From assembly GCA_963851245.1 (NCBI GenBank), contig CAWKOH010000003.1, positions 124,001 through 188,000 of the forward strand: DNA of 64,000 nucleotides. Reading direction: 5' to 3'. This document shows, one piece after another, positions 7,835 through 17,543 of this stretch (its first letter is position 1; each line of letters opens with the position of its first letter). Source of the DNA: CAWKOH01 sp963851245. GTDB taxonomy: Bacteria; Actinomycetota; Acidimicrobiia; Acidimicrobiales; Palsa-688. The notes under the pieces are model-generated. The model did no database searches and was not told the DNA's origin. It saw only the letters and a program-made list of their open reading frames with translations. The translations under genes and the position numbers were made by a program.

Positions 7835-7919
7835 AATAGCATTTTGGGACCCAGAACGCGGAGCCGCCTATTCGGAGGCGGCGGCTGACGCGATTGTCTG
7901 TACCGGATATGGTCGGAAC

Positions 7920-8396
7920 GTGAGGTGTCCGCGGTGCTCGAGCATGGACGACAAGGTCGTCGACTCGCGCTCGGCCGAGGACGGGTCGGCGATCCGGCGC
8001 CGGCGGGAGTGCCTGTCGTGCGGTCATCGCTTCACCACCTACGAACGTCTGGAGGAGATTCCCTTCACCGTCATCAAGCGGTCGGGTCAGCGCGAGCCCT
8101 TCGACCGCGCCAAGGTCACCGCCGGGGTGACCGCGGCGGCAAAGAACCGCCCGGTGACCGCGCAGCAGATGGAAGATCTGGCGACCGAGGTGGAGGAGGC
8201 GTTGCGCCTGGCCGGCCCCGATGTCACCTCGGAGCAGGTCGGCCTGGCCGTGCTCGATCGGCTTCGGGCCCTGGATGAGGTCGCCTACCTTCGTTTCGCC
8301 AGCGTGTACAAGGGTTTCTCCGGCGCCCTGGACTTCGAGCGGGAAGCCGGCCTGCTCAAGAAGTCCACCGAGCCCAAGAGCAGTCGCCGGCCGTAG
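7920..8396 (+). CDS. nrdR: Transcriptional repressor NrdR
   Basis: Zinc-ribbon/ATP-cone repressor that senses (d)ATP and controls ribonucleotide reductase genes. The 158-residue length is typical. The zinc ribbon is at 3-34 (CPRC and CLSCG), followed by HRFTTYERLE, and the ATP-cone lies at about 47-137 with KRSGQREPFDRAKV. GTG start at 7920. It stands after lexA and the LysM gene as in mycobacteria. No nrd gene is in the window, so its targets lie elsewhere. Confidence 0.96.
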   Translation: MRCPRCSSMDDKVVDSRSAEDGSAIRRRRECLSCGHRFTTYERLEEIPFTVIKRSGQREPFDRAKVTAGVTAAAKNRPVTAQQMEDLATEVEEALRLAGPDVTSEQVGLAVLDRLRALDEVAYLRFASVYKGFSGALDFEREAGLLKKSTEPKSSRRP

Positions 8397-8420
8397 CCTC
8401 TTCGGAGGCGCACTACGTTC

Positions 8421-9493
8421 GTGATCACGGCATCCCGGCGAGAGACAGGGAGGGCACCTAGATGCGAATTTGGTGTGCTGACGGGCGGAGGCGATTGTCC
8501 GGGGCTGAACGCTGTCATCCGCGCCGTGGTCCGAAAGGGGGAGGTGGCCTACGGCGATGATTTCGTGGGCTTTGTCGATGGCTGGCGGGGAGTGATAGAG
8601 GACCGGACCACCGCGCTCGACGTAGAGCGTTGCCGTGGCATCCTGCCCCGTGGGGGGACCATTCTGGGTACCTCGCGCACCAATCCGTACAAGACCGACG
8701 GGGGTGTGGCCAAGGCTCTTGCCACGTTGAGATCCGAGCGGATCGATGCCTTGGTGGCGATTGGGGGAGAGGACACGCTCGGCGTGGCGGCCGGGCTGTC
8801 CGGGGAGGGCGTGTCCATCGTCGGAGTCCCTAAGACGATCGACAACGACCTCTCGGCCACTGAGGTCACCTTCGGTTTCCACACCGCCGTTCAGATCGCC
8901 ACCGAAGCGATCGACCGCCTGCACACCACCGCTGAATCCCATGATCGGGTGATCGTGTGCGAGGTGATGGGTCGTAACGCCGGCTGGATTGCGACGTACG
9001 CGGGCATAGCCGGCGGTGCGGCTGAGATCCTCGTTCCCGAGGAGCCCTTTGACATCGATGTGATCTGCCGGAACCTCAAGGCTCGTCACGCCAAGGGGCG
9101 TTTCGCCTCTATTGTGGTTGTCGCTGAAGGGGCGGTCCCGGCCGAAGGAACCCTGTCGCTGGCATCTCGTGAGGTCGACCAGTTCGGCCATCCGCGACTG
9201 GGCGGCATTGCCAACGTGCTGGCCGAGGAGATAGAGCAGCGGACGGGCTACGAGACCAGGGTGACCATCCTGGGCCATGTACAACGGGGGGAACGCCGAC
9301 CGCTTTCGACCGGGTGCTGGCGACGCGCTTTGGTATCGCCGCCATCGACGCCGTGCACGACCGGGCCTTCGGGCAGATGGTGGCGCTCCAGGCCGATCAG
9401 ATCGTGAGGGTGCCGCTAACCGAAGCATTGCGGGAGCTCAAGACCGTCGACCCGAATCTGCTGCATGATGTCGCCGCCAACTTCTGGGGTTGA
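8421..9493 (+). CDS. pfkA: 6-phosphofructokinase, probably PPi-dependent type, frameshifted near the 3' end
   Basis: Phosphorylates fructose 6-phosphate. Family motifs are GVLTGGGDCPGLNAVIRAVV, GGEDT, PKTIDND and EVMGRNAGWIA. The Asp after GGE and the Lys in PKTIDND match the pair described for pyrophosphate-dependent enzymes, whereas ATP-dependent ones usually carry Gly at the first site. The frame breaks at a run of six G at 9286-9291: seven G would continue as QRGGTPTAFDRVLATRFG and end at the TGA at 9491-9493, while as written translation ends at 9407. A start at GTG 8421 keeps the frame. A better-placed ATG (8462, AGGGAGGGC upstream) would read MRIGVLTGGG if one T of TTT were absent. Both oddities look like sequencing indels. 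Confidence 0.85.
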
Positions 9494-9499
9494 GCGTTC

Positions 9500-9519
9500 G
9501 TGATCCAGATTCGGATCAC
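9500..9519. terminator. Hairpin between convergent pfkA and the IMPase gene
   Basis: GTGATCC and GGATCAC form a perfect 7-bp stem with a 6-base loop, placed between the two converging stop codons (9493 and 9524). It lacks a T tract on either strand, so a bidirectional terminator role is inferred from position and symmetry only. Confidence 0.5.
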
Positions 9520-9523
9520 AGCG

Positions 9524-10369
9524 TTACCAGAAGGCCGGCTCGCTACCGGGAGGCGCGTCCATGCCACCGGCGGATGCCAGCAGCTCGCAGAGGGGATCGA
9601 ATAGGTCGGGCGGGGCGGCCACGATCAATCGGCCGGCGAGCGCTTCGACCCGACCGCCGGCTTCCTGGCAGATCAGGGCCCCGGCGGCCAGATCCCACGG
9701 ATTGAGGCCCCACTCGTAGTAGGCGTCGTAACGCCCGCCCGCGGTCCAGCACAGGTCGAGGGCCGCAGATCCGAACCGGCGAATGTCCCGGACGGACGGA
9801 ATCACCCGTCTGGCCACCTCGGCCTGCCACTCCCGCCGGGCGGACTGGTAGCCGAAACCTGTCGCCACCAATGCGGTCGGCAAAGAAGACCGCCCCGAAG
9901 CCACCCGGCAGGGCGACCCGTTCAGCCGGGCGCCTCCATTACGTACGGCGGCCCAGATCTCGCCGTGCGAGGGGTGGACGACCACGCCGACGGCCGGGCT
10001 GCCCTCGATCTCGGCCGCAATCGACACGGAGAACTGTGGAATCCCGAACAGGAAGTTCGTGGTCCCGTCCAACGGATCGACGACCCAGCGAACCGCTGTG
10101 TTCCCTTGGCGGACGGTCCCTTCCTCGCCGAGCACGGCGTCGTCCGGGCGCATCCGGGCGAGAACGTCGCTAACCGCCGCTTCCGCCTCGCGGTCGACGT
10201 CGGAAACCATGTCGGTCGCGGAGGTCTTGGTCTCCACGCCGGCCGGCGTTCCGGTCCCAGCCTTCACAAGAACGGCCGTGGCGGCTTGGGCTGCAGTGAG
10301 GGCGACCTTCGCTAGCTCGCCGAGCAGGGGATCGGACCCCTCGGGCGGTGGTCCGAAGACCTCGTTCAC
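9524..10369 (-). CDS. Inositol monophosphatase family protein
   Basis: Mg-dependent phosphatase of the IMPase/SuhB/HisN superfamily. The metal-binding set is complete: GEEG (Glu), DPLDGTTNF (three ligands) and NPWDLAAG near residue 215. With GTG 10369 it has 281 residues, slightly longer than typical through an N-terminal extension; GTG 10411 would also be in frame but lies almost against the divergent threonine aldolase start. Substrate could be inositol-1-phosphate, histidinol-phosphate or a related sugar phosphate; the context (threonine aldolase upstream, pfkA convergent) does not decide. Confidence 0.88.
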   Translation of the reverse strand: MNEVFGPPPEGSDPLLGELAKVALTAAQAATAVLVKAGTGTPAGVETKTSATDMVSDVDREAEAAVSDVLARMRPDDAVLGEEGTVRQGNTAVRWVVDPLDGTTNFLFGIPQFSVSIAAEIEGSPAVGVVVHPSHGEIWAAVRNGGARLNGSPCRVASGRSSLPTALVATGFGYQSARREWQAEVARRVIPSVRDIRRFGSAALDLCWTAGGRYDAYYEWGLNPWDLAAGALICQEAGGRVEALAGRLIVAAPPDLFDPLCELLASAGGMDAPPGSEPAFW

Positions 10370-10438
10370 TCTGCGGGAGTCAAGCCGGTCTGCAGGATCG
10401 TCGTGAGGCACTCGCCAGTTGTAGCGTACGGTGACGGG

Positions 10439-11454
10439 GTGCTCGTCGACCTGCGTTCTGACACCGTCACCCGGCCGACTCCGGAGATGCGGCGAGCGAT
10501 GGCCGAGGCTGAGGTCGGCGACGACGAGTACGCCGAGGACCCTACGGTCAATCTGCTGCAGGACACCTACGCCGATCTGACGGGCCAGGAGGCCGGGCTG
10601 TTCGTCCCCTCGGGCACCATGGCGAATCAGGTGGCGTTGCGCACCCTGACCAAACCCGGTGACGCCGTGGTCGCCGGGCGGCGGCAGCACGTGGTCGTCT
10701 ACGAGGAGGGGGCCGGGCCGATAAACGCCGGGGTGACCTTCCTCACCGTGCCCGACGAGTGCGGTGTGCTGAGCGTCACCGACGTCGAGAGAGCGATCGA
10801 GTCGGGCCGCCATTACCAGCCGGTCGTCACCCTCGTCGCCATCGAGGACACCCACATGGCCTCGGGGGGGATGGTATGGGGGGCGGCCGAGCTGGGGGCT
10901 ATAGCCGAGCTGGCCGGCCGCCACGGGGTCGGGATCCACATGGACGGGGCCCGGCTGTGGAACGCTTCGGTTGCCACCGGTCAATCCATGGGGGAACGGG
11001 CCCGGCCCGCCACGACCGTGATGAGTTGTCTCTCCAAGGGTCTCGGGGCGCCGGTCGGATCGGTCCTGGCCGGCCCAGCCGACCTCATCGAGGAAGCCCG
11101 CCTGCACCGGAAGCGTCTCGGCGGGACCATGAGGCAGGCCGGGGTCATCGCCGCGGCCGGCCTGGTCGCCATCCGCACCCGCTTCGAACGTCTGGCGGAG
11201 GACCACTTGAGGGCTCGGCGCCTGGCCGTCCGGGTGGCCGAGCGCTGGCCGCAGGCGGGACTCGATCCAGACACGGTGGTTACGAATATCGTGGTCTTTT
11301 CCCCCCGGATCCCGACGGCGTGCTCAGGCACCTCAAGGATGAGGGCATCCGGGTCGGGACCATAGCCCCCGGGGTGCTGCGGTTGGTGACCCATGCCGAC
11401 GTGGACGACACCGGGATCGAGCGGGCCTGCGAGGCCCTCGCCTCGGCGCCCTAG
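10439..11454 (+). CDS. ltaE: Low-specificity L-threonine aldolase, frameshifted near the 3' end
   Basis: PLP enzyme cleaving L-threonine or allo-threonine to glycine and acetaldehyde. Motifs are LRSDTVTRPT at the N-terminus, FVPSGTMANQVAL, HMDGARLWNA and the PLP lysine in MSCLSKGLGAPVGS. At 11301-11306 there is a run of six C; seven C would continue FSPPDPDGVLRHLKDEGIRVG through to the stop at 11452-11454, whereas as written the frame ends at 11365 in an unrelated tail. The break is therefore probably a one-base consensus error. GTG 10439 (VLVDLRSDTV) is chosen; GTG 10403 would add 12 residues. Confidence 0.87.
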
Positions 11455-11464
11455 GCCCGGGCAA

Positions 11465-12172
11465 GTGGCCGACCTCCTGACCGACACGCCGGCCACGGTG
11501 CTGGCGGTATACGCCCACCCCGACGACCCGGATGTGGCGGCAGGGGGGACCCTGGCGCGATGGGCGGCCGCCGGATCGAAGGTTCACGTCTGCATCTGTG
11601 CCGATGGGGACAAAGGATCGATGGACCCCGCCATCAGCCCGGAGGAGCTGGTGGCGGTCCGTCGCCAGGAAACCTCGGCGGCCGGGGCCCTGCTCGGAGT
11701 CAGCAAGCATCACTGGCTCGGGCTTCGTGACGGCGAGATCGATGACGATCGGACCTTGAGGGCCACGCTGGTGGCCCTGGTGAGAAGGGTGAAGCCGGAG
11801 ACCGTGATCGCGGCCGACCCGACTTCGGTGTACTTCGGCCAGCACTACATCAACCACCGGGATCACCGAGCGAGCGGTTGGGCGACCATAGATGCGGTAT
11901 CGCCGGCCGCTGCCAACCCTCATTACTTCCCCGAAGCAGGGCGCCCCCACCGGGTGAAGACCCTCTACCTGTCCGGCACCCTGGAACCCGACGTTTGGGT
12001 CGACATCTCCGAGACCATCGACGTGAAGGCGGCCGCCATCGCCTGCCACGCCAGCCAGGTGGGCGAACCGGGCGAATGGCTGAGGGGCGCGGTTCGCCAG
12101 CGAGCCGAAGAAGCCGGGCGGGAAGCCTCGGTACGCTTTGCCGAGGGCTTCCGCCGGATCGAGCTTTCCTGA
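11465..12172 (+). CDS. PIG-L/LmbE family deacetylase
   Basis: Zinc-dependent N-deacetylase fold, 235 residues. The N-terminal AHPDDPDVAAGGT metal motif (Asp where many members have Glu) and the later HRDHRASG histidines form the metal site. Actinobacterial relatives include MshB and Mca of mycothiol metabolism, but generic members act on other GlcNAc-type substrates and no mycothiol genes are next to it. GTG 11465 is 10 bases after the threonine aldolase stop. Family is secure, substrate unknown. Confidence 0.85.
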   Translation: MADLLTDTPATVLAVYAHPDDPDVAAGGTLARWAAAGSKVHVCICADGDKGSMDPAISPEELVAVRRQETSAAGALLGVSKHHWLGLRDGEIDDDRTLRATLVALVRRVKPETVIAADPTSVYFGQHYINHRDHRASGWATIDAVSPAAANPHYFPEAGRPHRVKTLYLSGTLEPDVWVDISETIDVKAAAIACHASQVGEPGEWLRGAVRQRAEEAGREASVRFAEGFRRIELS

Positions 12173-12239
12173 GGCTTGTATGTAAAAGGGACGGCCGCCG
12201 CAACGCGAGGTTGTCGTATCCCTCTGGCAGAATCTGGCT

Positions 12240-13538
12240 GTGGCTGATGAGCCGGCGGCGCGGACCATCCTCCATGTCGATATGGACGCTTTTTACGCCT
12301 CCGTCGAGGTCCTCGACAACCCGGGCTTGAACGGGAAGCCGGTAATCGTCGGCGGAGTCGGGCCGCGCGGCGTAGTGGCGGCATGCACCTACGAGGCCCG
12401 GGCTTACGGGGTCCGATCGGCCATGCCCAGCAGCCAGGCCCGCCGGCTGTGCCCCCAGGCGGTGTTCCTGCCCGGTCGGTTCGACCGATACGCCGAGGTG
12501 AGCGGCCGCATACACGCCGTCTTCGAGTACTTCACACCACTCGTCGAGGGGATCTCCCTGGACGAGGCCTTCCTGGACGTAAGCGGCTCTCTCCGGCTGT
12601 TCGGTCCGGCACCGCAGATCGCGGCTCAGATCCGGGGCCGCATTCAGGGCGAACTCGGCCTCAGTTGCTCCGTCGGGGTGGCCCGGGCCAAGTTCCTGGC
12701 CAAGCTGGCGTCGGAAGCGGCCAAGCCGAGAGCGAGCCTTCAGGGCGTGGTGCCCGGGCCGGGGGTGGTCGTGATAGAGCCCGGCGCCGAGCTGGACTTC
12801 CTGCACCCTCTTCCCATCGAGGCGCTGTGGGGCGTAGGCCCGGCTACCGCGACCCGCCTGCGCCGGCTGGGTGTCACCACCGTGGGCGAGCTGGCCCGGG
12901 TGCCCACCGACGCCCTGGAGACGGCCCTGGGCCGGGCCAGCGGCGCCCACCTCGGCCGCCTGGCCAGGGGGCTGGACGACCGCCCGGTGGAACCGGACCG
13001 CGAGATCAAGTCAGTGAGCCACGAGGAGACGTATCCGGTGGACCGGTACGACGCCGATGACCTTCACGTCGAGACGGTTCGGATGGCCGATTCCGTCGCT
13101 GCCCGGATGCGCCGGGCCGGCCTGGTGGGTCGCACAGTGACGCTCAAGGTCCGATACGGGGACTTCTCCACCCGAACCCGCTCCCGCACCAGCCCGGTCC
13201 TCTTGTCCGAGGGAACTGCGATAGCTGCGCTCGCGTCGCTGCTCCTTCGGGAGGTGGATGTTTCCCCGGGGGTGCGCCTCTTAGGGGTAGGGGTCTCGAA
13301 CCTGGCCCCGGCCGAAAGCGGGGCTGCTGAGCAGATGACCTTCGACCTGGAGTCTCGGGAGGGGCACGATCCCTTCCGCGAACCGCCCCCGCGGGCCGGG
13401 CGCGAGGAGGCGGCGGCGGCCGTGGACGCCGTCCGGAGCCGCTACGGTCCGGCCGCGGTGGGCCCCGCCGTGCTTTTGGGATCGGGAGGTGTGAGGATAA
13501 AGCGCCCGGGCGACACTCAATGGGGCCCGGCGCCGTAG
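12240..13538 (+). CDS. dinB: DNA polymerase IV (DinB, Y family)
   Basis: Error-prone translesion polymerase. It has 432 residues; catalytic acidic motifs are DMDAFYASVE (about 16) and SLDEAFLDVSGS (about 110), with GVARAKFLAKLASEAAKP and helix-hairpin-helix segments such as LWGVGPATATRLRRLGV. Near the C-terminus QMTFDL fits a beta-clamp binding motif. GTG start at 12240. I see no GAAC-N4-GTTC box in the 67 bases upstream, so SOS control is not evident here, unlike lexA. Confidence 0.94.
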   Translation: MADEPAARTILHVDMDAFYASVEVLDNPGLNGKPVIVGGVGPRGVVAACTYEARAYGVRSAMPSSQARRLCPQAVFLPGRFDRYAEVSGRIHAVFEYFTPLVEGISLDEAFLDVSGSLRLFGPAPQIAAQIRGRIQGELGLSCSVGVARAKFLAKLASEAAKPRASLQGVVPGPGVVVIEPGAELDFLHPLPIEALWGVGPATATRLRRLGVTTVGELARVPTDALETALGRASGAHLGRLARGLDDRPVEPDREIKSVSHEETYPVDRYDADDLHVETVRMADSVAARMRRAGLVGRTVTLKVRYGDFSTRTRSRTSPVLLSEGTAIAALASLLLREVDVSPGVRLLGVGVSNLAPAESGAAEQMTFDLESREGHDPFREPPPRAGREEAAAAVDAVRSRYGPAAVGPAVLLGSGGVRIKRPGDTQWGPAP

Positions 13539-13545
13539 CGGGCAT

Positions 13546-13560
13546 TTAGTGAGCCACTAA
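13546..13560. terminator. Small hairpin after dinB
   Basis: TTAGTG-AGC-CACTAA, a 6-bp stem with a three-base loop, 8 bases past the dinB stop. It may end the dinB transcript; no T run follows. Confidence 0.4.
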
Positions 13561-13615
13561 GCGCCGCATTGATATAGGTTGCGCAGCAGCGCGAAGATGC
13601 GGTGGAGGGTCCGAA

Positions 13616-13993
13616 GTGCCGCTTAACGAAGACGAACAGCGCATTTTGCGGGAGATCGAGCAGCGTTTCCACGCGGAAGACCCCGATTCGGCGCGCCGTA
13701 TCGGGTCCACCACGCTGCCCGGATACCTGGCTCGCAACTGCCGACGGGCCGCCCTCGGGTTTCTTGGCGGTCTGGTGATCCTGCTCGTGGCCTTCGCCTC
13801 GAGCTGGATACTCGGCGTGTTCGGCTTCGTGATCATGGTGATCAGCGCCGTGATCCTGATCAAGAACCTGCACCGCATGGGTCGCTTCGGTATCCAGCAG
13901 ATCCATTCATCGACCCGCCGGGAGAGCCTCGGCGAGGCGCTGGACGACGCGGCTCGTCGCTTCCGCCGCCGCTTCGGGCGCCCGGGCGAGTAG
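13616..13993 (+). CDS. DUF3040 family membrane protein
   Basis: 125-residue protein with the DUF3040 opening MPLNEDEQRILREIEQRF, a linker, then two adjacent hydrophobic segments (about 43-61 and 64-82) predicted to span the membrane, and a basic C-terminal tail RRFRRRFGR. The GTG start has GGAGGG six bases upstream. The family is common in actinobacteria, often near dinB and mraZ, and has no established function. It is convergent with the transglutaminase gene, six bases away. Confidence 0.85.
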   Translation: MPLNEDEQRILREIEQRFHAEDPDSARRIGSTTLPGYLARNCRRAALGFLGGLVILLVAFASSWILGVFGFVIMVISAVILIKNLHRMGRFGIQQIHSSTRRESLGEALDDAARRFRRRFGRPGE

Positions 13994-13999
13994 CCCGAA

Positions 14000-16381
14000 C
14001 TAGCCGGACCGGCGGAGTTCGCCGGCGCGCCGGCGGGGCCTCTGGATGAAGGCCCAGGTGAGCAGCTGACGGGCATTGGCCGAGCGGAAGAGACGCTGGT
14101 GGATCTCCGTCGCCACCAGGGCCGCCTCGCGCGGGCGCCCGGCCGGCACCTCGGCCGCAAACGACGCTTCTCTGGCCAACCCTGCCATCCTGAGCACCCC
14201 GCCCACCAGCCAGGGTGATGGTTCGCCCAGCTGCCGGCTGATGCGATCAGTCGCCCTCCGGGCGAACTCGTCATCGGTCTCGCTCGCTTGCCGGGCCACC
14301 CCCCACCAAGCGAGCATCTCCGACACGTCGGCCCATCGAGCCAGTACCTGGCGGCCCCGCCGGTCGTCTCCTGGTGCCCCACGGCGTAACCGCCATCGCA
14401 GCCGCCGGACAATTGCGTTGACTCCGATCCAGGCCAGGATGAGGGGGAGGATCACGAGCACTGGCGACCAGGCTCCACTCCGTTTGGCTGAAGAGCCTGA
14501 TGACGACGGCTGCGCGCTGGTGGTGGGGGTCGTACGCTGCGACTGCCCTTTAGCTCCCGCTCCCTGGGCCCCGCCCTTGGGCGCCACGGGTAGCTGATCG
14601 CCTCCGGGGTTCGACGGGGTGGCGCCCAGGTTCGTGTTGGGGGCGTAGTTGCTCGCCCCCGGGTCGCTGAAGCTCGGGGTCGGCTCGAAGGGCAGCCACC
14701 CGTACTTGGGCCCGAAGTACACCTCCGGCCAGGTGTGGGCATCGGCATCGAGCACCTGGTACTCGTTGGTCGCGATGGTGGAACCGGTCGCGAATCCGAC
14801 GGCCAGCCGGGTTGGAAGGCCGGCCGCCCGGGCCAGCACCGCGTAGGCCCCGGCGAACTGCTGGCAGTAACCGGAGTGGGTGTCGAACAGGAAGGTGTCG
14901 AGCGCCTGGTTCCCTGATCCGTCGGTGGTCGGGTTCAAACTGTAGGTGAAGGGCGGTGACTGGAAGAAGTCTTGGAGGGCCAGAGCCTTGGCGTATTCGC
15001 TCGACTTCCCGGCTGTGATCTCTTTCGCCAGCGCAATGACCCGGGGCGACACCGAACTTGGCAGTTGCAGGTCGGCCTTGAACGACGAGAGGTTGGTCAG
15101 AGCCGGGGCCGCCTCGAGGTCGGCGGCGTTGAGTGTCGACAGGTACTGGTAAGACGTGACCGTGTAGGTCATCCCGTTCGATGTCTGACGGGAAGTGATC
15201 AGGCTGCCGGTGTTGGCATCGTAGGAGACCCCTCGCACCCCCTGGACCATGACCGGGGTGAATGCGTCGGGTAGCCACACCGAGTCGAGGTTCTCGATCT
15301 GGAAGCTCTGCTGAACCGTGCGGGTTCCTGGCGGGATCTCACCGATGCCCGGTAGGCGTGAGTGAAAGCTCCGGTACGAACCGGTCGAGGTCCAGGTTTG
15401 GCCGCTGAAATTGTCGAGCGAGGTGAGCCGCCAGTAAGAAGGAACCGGGCTCTGCACCGTGAACACCGGGGTTTGGGCCAATTGGATCAAGCGGGTCTGA
15501 AGGTCCACTACCGGATTGGCAACGATTCGAGGTCCCGATGATCCCGGACCTATACCCGATCTCCATCCGAGCGCGCCGACCCCTTCGGTGCTCGCGAGCA
15601 GGGGGGTGACCAGGAGGGCGGTCAGGAGGGCGACTCCCCCGATCAGAGTCCCGGAGCGGGCGAACCAGTCGGCCACGCCCTCCCGCGAGCCGGCGAACCA
15701 GACTCGCTCGGATCCTTCGAAGGCAACGCGGTGGGCCAGGATGAAGAGCAGTAGAGCAAAGACCTCCACGAAGATGGCCCACTGACGTCCGCTGCCCTGG
15801 CCCACCGTGCAGCACACGACGAACAGGGCGAATGCGGGCGCCGCCCCCACGAGAGCCGACTTCCACCGGAACGCGATCCAATCCCCGAGGAAAGCGGCCA
15901 GACCGGTGCCGAGAACGGCCAGCAGGCGAAAGCCCTCGGTCGGGTCGACGGGAGCTATTGAGGTGGCGAAGTCCGAGTGCGCCTGGCGTATGTCGTGGAC
16001 GGTCTGCGAGAAGGTCTGGGCGTCGGGCACGCCGAAGTGCGTATAGGCCCCCAGTACCGTCCATGCCGTGACCAGCCAGACCGTGGCCAATCCCAGAATC
16101 AGGTAAACGATCTGCGGTGCCCGCCACCGTCTGGCTGCCCAGCACTCGGCATGAACCAGGACAGCAGCTATCAGGACCGGCCCCAGCCACCTGTGGCCGG
16201 CGAAGACCCGTTCGAATCCTGCCGCGGACGCGATCGTCAGGAGGGCTAAGGCCGAGGTGGCGGCGAGGTCGTCGTAGGAGCGCTTCGGCCTCGGCGCCTT
16301 GACGGGCGGTCTGGGGGCGAGGTGGGGTCCGGTACCGCCGGGGCGCTGTTCTCCACCAGGCCGATCGTTCACCGTTAGCAT
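14000..16381 (-). CDS. TgpA-like transglutaminase-domain membrane protein
   Basis: About 793 residues. An N-terminal half with around six membrane helices (DUF3488-like) is followed by an external region and a transglutaminase-like core with the Cys in HSGYCQQFAGAYA and the His in DADAHTWPEVYF. After it come a low-complexity Ser/Gly/Pro linker, one more membrane helix (LVILPLILAWIGV) and a cytoplasmic C-terminal domain (DUF4129-like). ATG 16381 is preferred because GGAAGG lies six bases before it; ATG 16396 is also in frame. It is the last gene of moxR-DUF58-tgpA, overlapping the DUF58 gene by 7 bases. The family is linked to envelope protein handling, with no firm substrate. Confidence 0.88.
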   Translation of the reverse strand: MLTVNDRPGGEQRPGGTGPHLAPRPPVKAPRPKRSYDDLAATSALALLTIASAAGFERVFAGHRWLGPVLIAAVLVHAECWAARRWRAPQIVYLILGLATVWLVTAWTVLGAYTHFGVPDAQTFSQTVHDIRQAHSDFATSIAPVDPTEGFRLLAVLGTGLAAFLGDWIAFRWKSALVGAAPAFALFVVCCTVGQGSGRQWAIFVEVFALLLFILAHRVAFEGSERVWFAGSREGVADWFARSGTLIGGVALLTALLVTPLLASTEGVGALGWRSGIGPGSSGPRIVANPVVDLQTRLIQLAQTPVFTVQSPVPSYWRLTSLDNFSGQTWTSTGSYRSFHSRLPGIGEIPPGTRTVQQSFQIENLDSVWLPDAFTPVMVQGVRGVSYDANTGSLITSRQTSNGMTYTVTSYQYLSTLNAADLEAAPALTNLSSFKADLQLPSSVSPRVIALAKEITAGKSSEYAKALALQDFFQSPPFTYSLNPTTDGSGNQALDTFLFDTHSGYCQQFAGAYAVLARAAGLPTRLAVGFATGSTIATNEYQVLDADAHTWPEVYFGPKYGWLPFEPTPSFSDPGASNYAPNTNLGATPSNPGGDQLPVAPKGGAQGAGAKGQSQRTTPTTSAQPSSSGSSAKRSGAWSPVLVILPLILAWIGVNAIVRRLRWRLRRGAPGDDRRGRQVLARWADVSEMLAWWGVARQASETDDEFARRATDRISRQLGEPSPWLVGGVLRMAGLAREASFAAEVPAGRPREAALVATEIHQRLFRSANARQLLTWAFIQRPRRRAGELRRSG

Positions 16382-17543
16382 GGCAGGCCTTCCCATGCGG
16401 TACGGAAGGACACTCCTGGGCGGATGCGCAGGTATCGGCTGTTCGCTGGTATGCGGTATCCCTCGCGCGGAATCCTCCGCTCAAAGACGACGGCGGTGGC
16501 CTTGCGCATCCCTCCCAGGCGGCAGGCCGAGCCGAGATCCGAATCCGTGGTGGCATCGGTTGTGATCACGGTCAGTGGGTCGGACGTCCGGATGACCCTG
16601 AGGCCTTCGGTGAGAGATGCCCCGTTGTGGGTGGCCGCCCCGGCCAGCAAGTCCAGTATGGCGGCGCCGTGCGCATTCGAGCCCCCGTAGCCGGTGTCCA
16701 GGCCGCCGGTGGTGACGACCCGGACATGCAGACCGGCTCGCAGCGAGGCCGCTGCCAGGCTGGCGCCGGCCGAGAGGATCGGCTCCAGTGTCTCCTGGTC
16801 ATGGGCGGCTGAGCGAAGGTCGATGGCTACTGTGGCTCGCCCCTGCCACAGGCTCTCGGCTTGGCGGATCACGAGGTTGTCCACTCTTGCCGTTGACGGC
16901 CAATGGATCATTCTCGAGTCGTCGCCAGCCTGGTATTCCCTGAGGCCGTAGAACTCGTCGCCTCCCTGGCCGACCACGGGCAGGGGCAGATGAAGGTCGC
17001 GGTCGTCGTGGGTTGACACAGTGCGGGAGGAGATGTGATCGACCTTCGGATGCACCGTCAGGGAGGCATCCGGGGTGGCGGACCGCACCACCCGGACCAT
17101 TCCGAACGGGTCGGTCATCTCGAGCTCCAGGGGCCCCAATCGGTATATCCCGCGCCCGGACGTGGGGAGGCGATATGAGGCGATGCGGGTGCCGCCCGGG
17201 TCGAGCGGGGCGATCGAAAACCTGGCCCAGCGCCGCCCGCCGTCGAACGGATCGCTGGCTGCGACAACAGGAGAGCGCCGGCTGCTGTGATTCACGACGG
17301 TCAGTTCGACCTTGGCTTCTCCCCCGCCGGGACCCGGGCCGGGTGCACGTGACGCGCCACCCGCAGATCCCAGGTCTGCGCTCCCGCCCAGGCCCGGGCC
17401 GCCACCACGCTGACCAGTACCGCCGCCCCGATCGGGTAGAGCTCCTGGATCCCGAAGAGGACTCCAGAAGCAAGCAGGGCACCGGCGATCAGGAGCACCG
17501 CCCACCCTTTGCGGGTGAGCCCAGTGCCTCCTGTTGGCATCAC
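16375..17543 (-). CDS. DUF58 domain protein, frameshifted
   Basis: Membrane-anchored partner of MoxR ATPases. The N-terminal segment (17543 to about 17325) starts at ATG, overlapping the moxR stop, and has two hydrophobic helices (KGWAVLLIAGALLASGVLFG and IGAAVLVSVVAARAW). The remainder, in another frame, carries the DUF58 signature DEFYGLREYQAGDDSRMIHWPSTAR. The two parts join if the C run at 17321-17325 (G run on the coding strand) has six instead of five bases, giving HPARVPAGGEAKVELTV. I therefore treat it as one gene with a single-base indel. Its C-terminal von Willebrand-like half follows the motif. Confidence 0.82.

Noticed and set aside
8462..8464. ATG 8462 as pfkA start
   Set aside because: Well placed after AGGGAGGG but out of frame with the enzyme unless one T is removed; kept only as a possible sequencing error.
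10370..11206. Minus-strand extension of the inositol-monophosphatase frame
   Set aside because: It is antisense to threonine aldolase, and the conserved IMPase sequence starts close to 10369.
12173..12239. SOS box upstream of dinB
   Set aside because: No GAAC-N4-GTTC or one-mismatch version seen in the 67-base gap.
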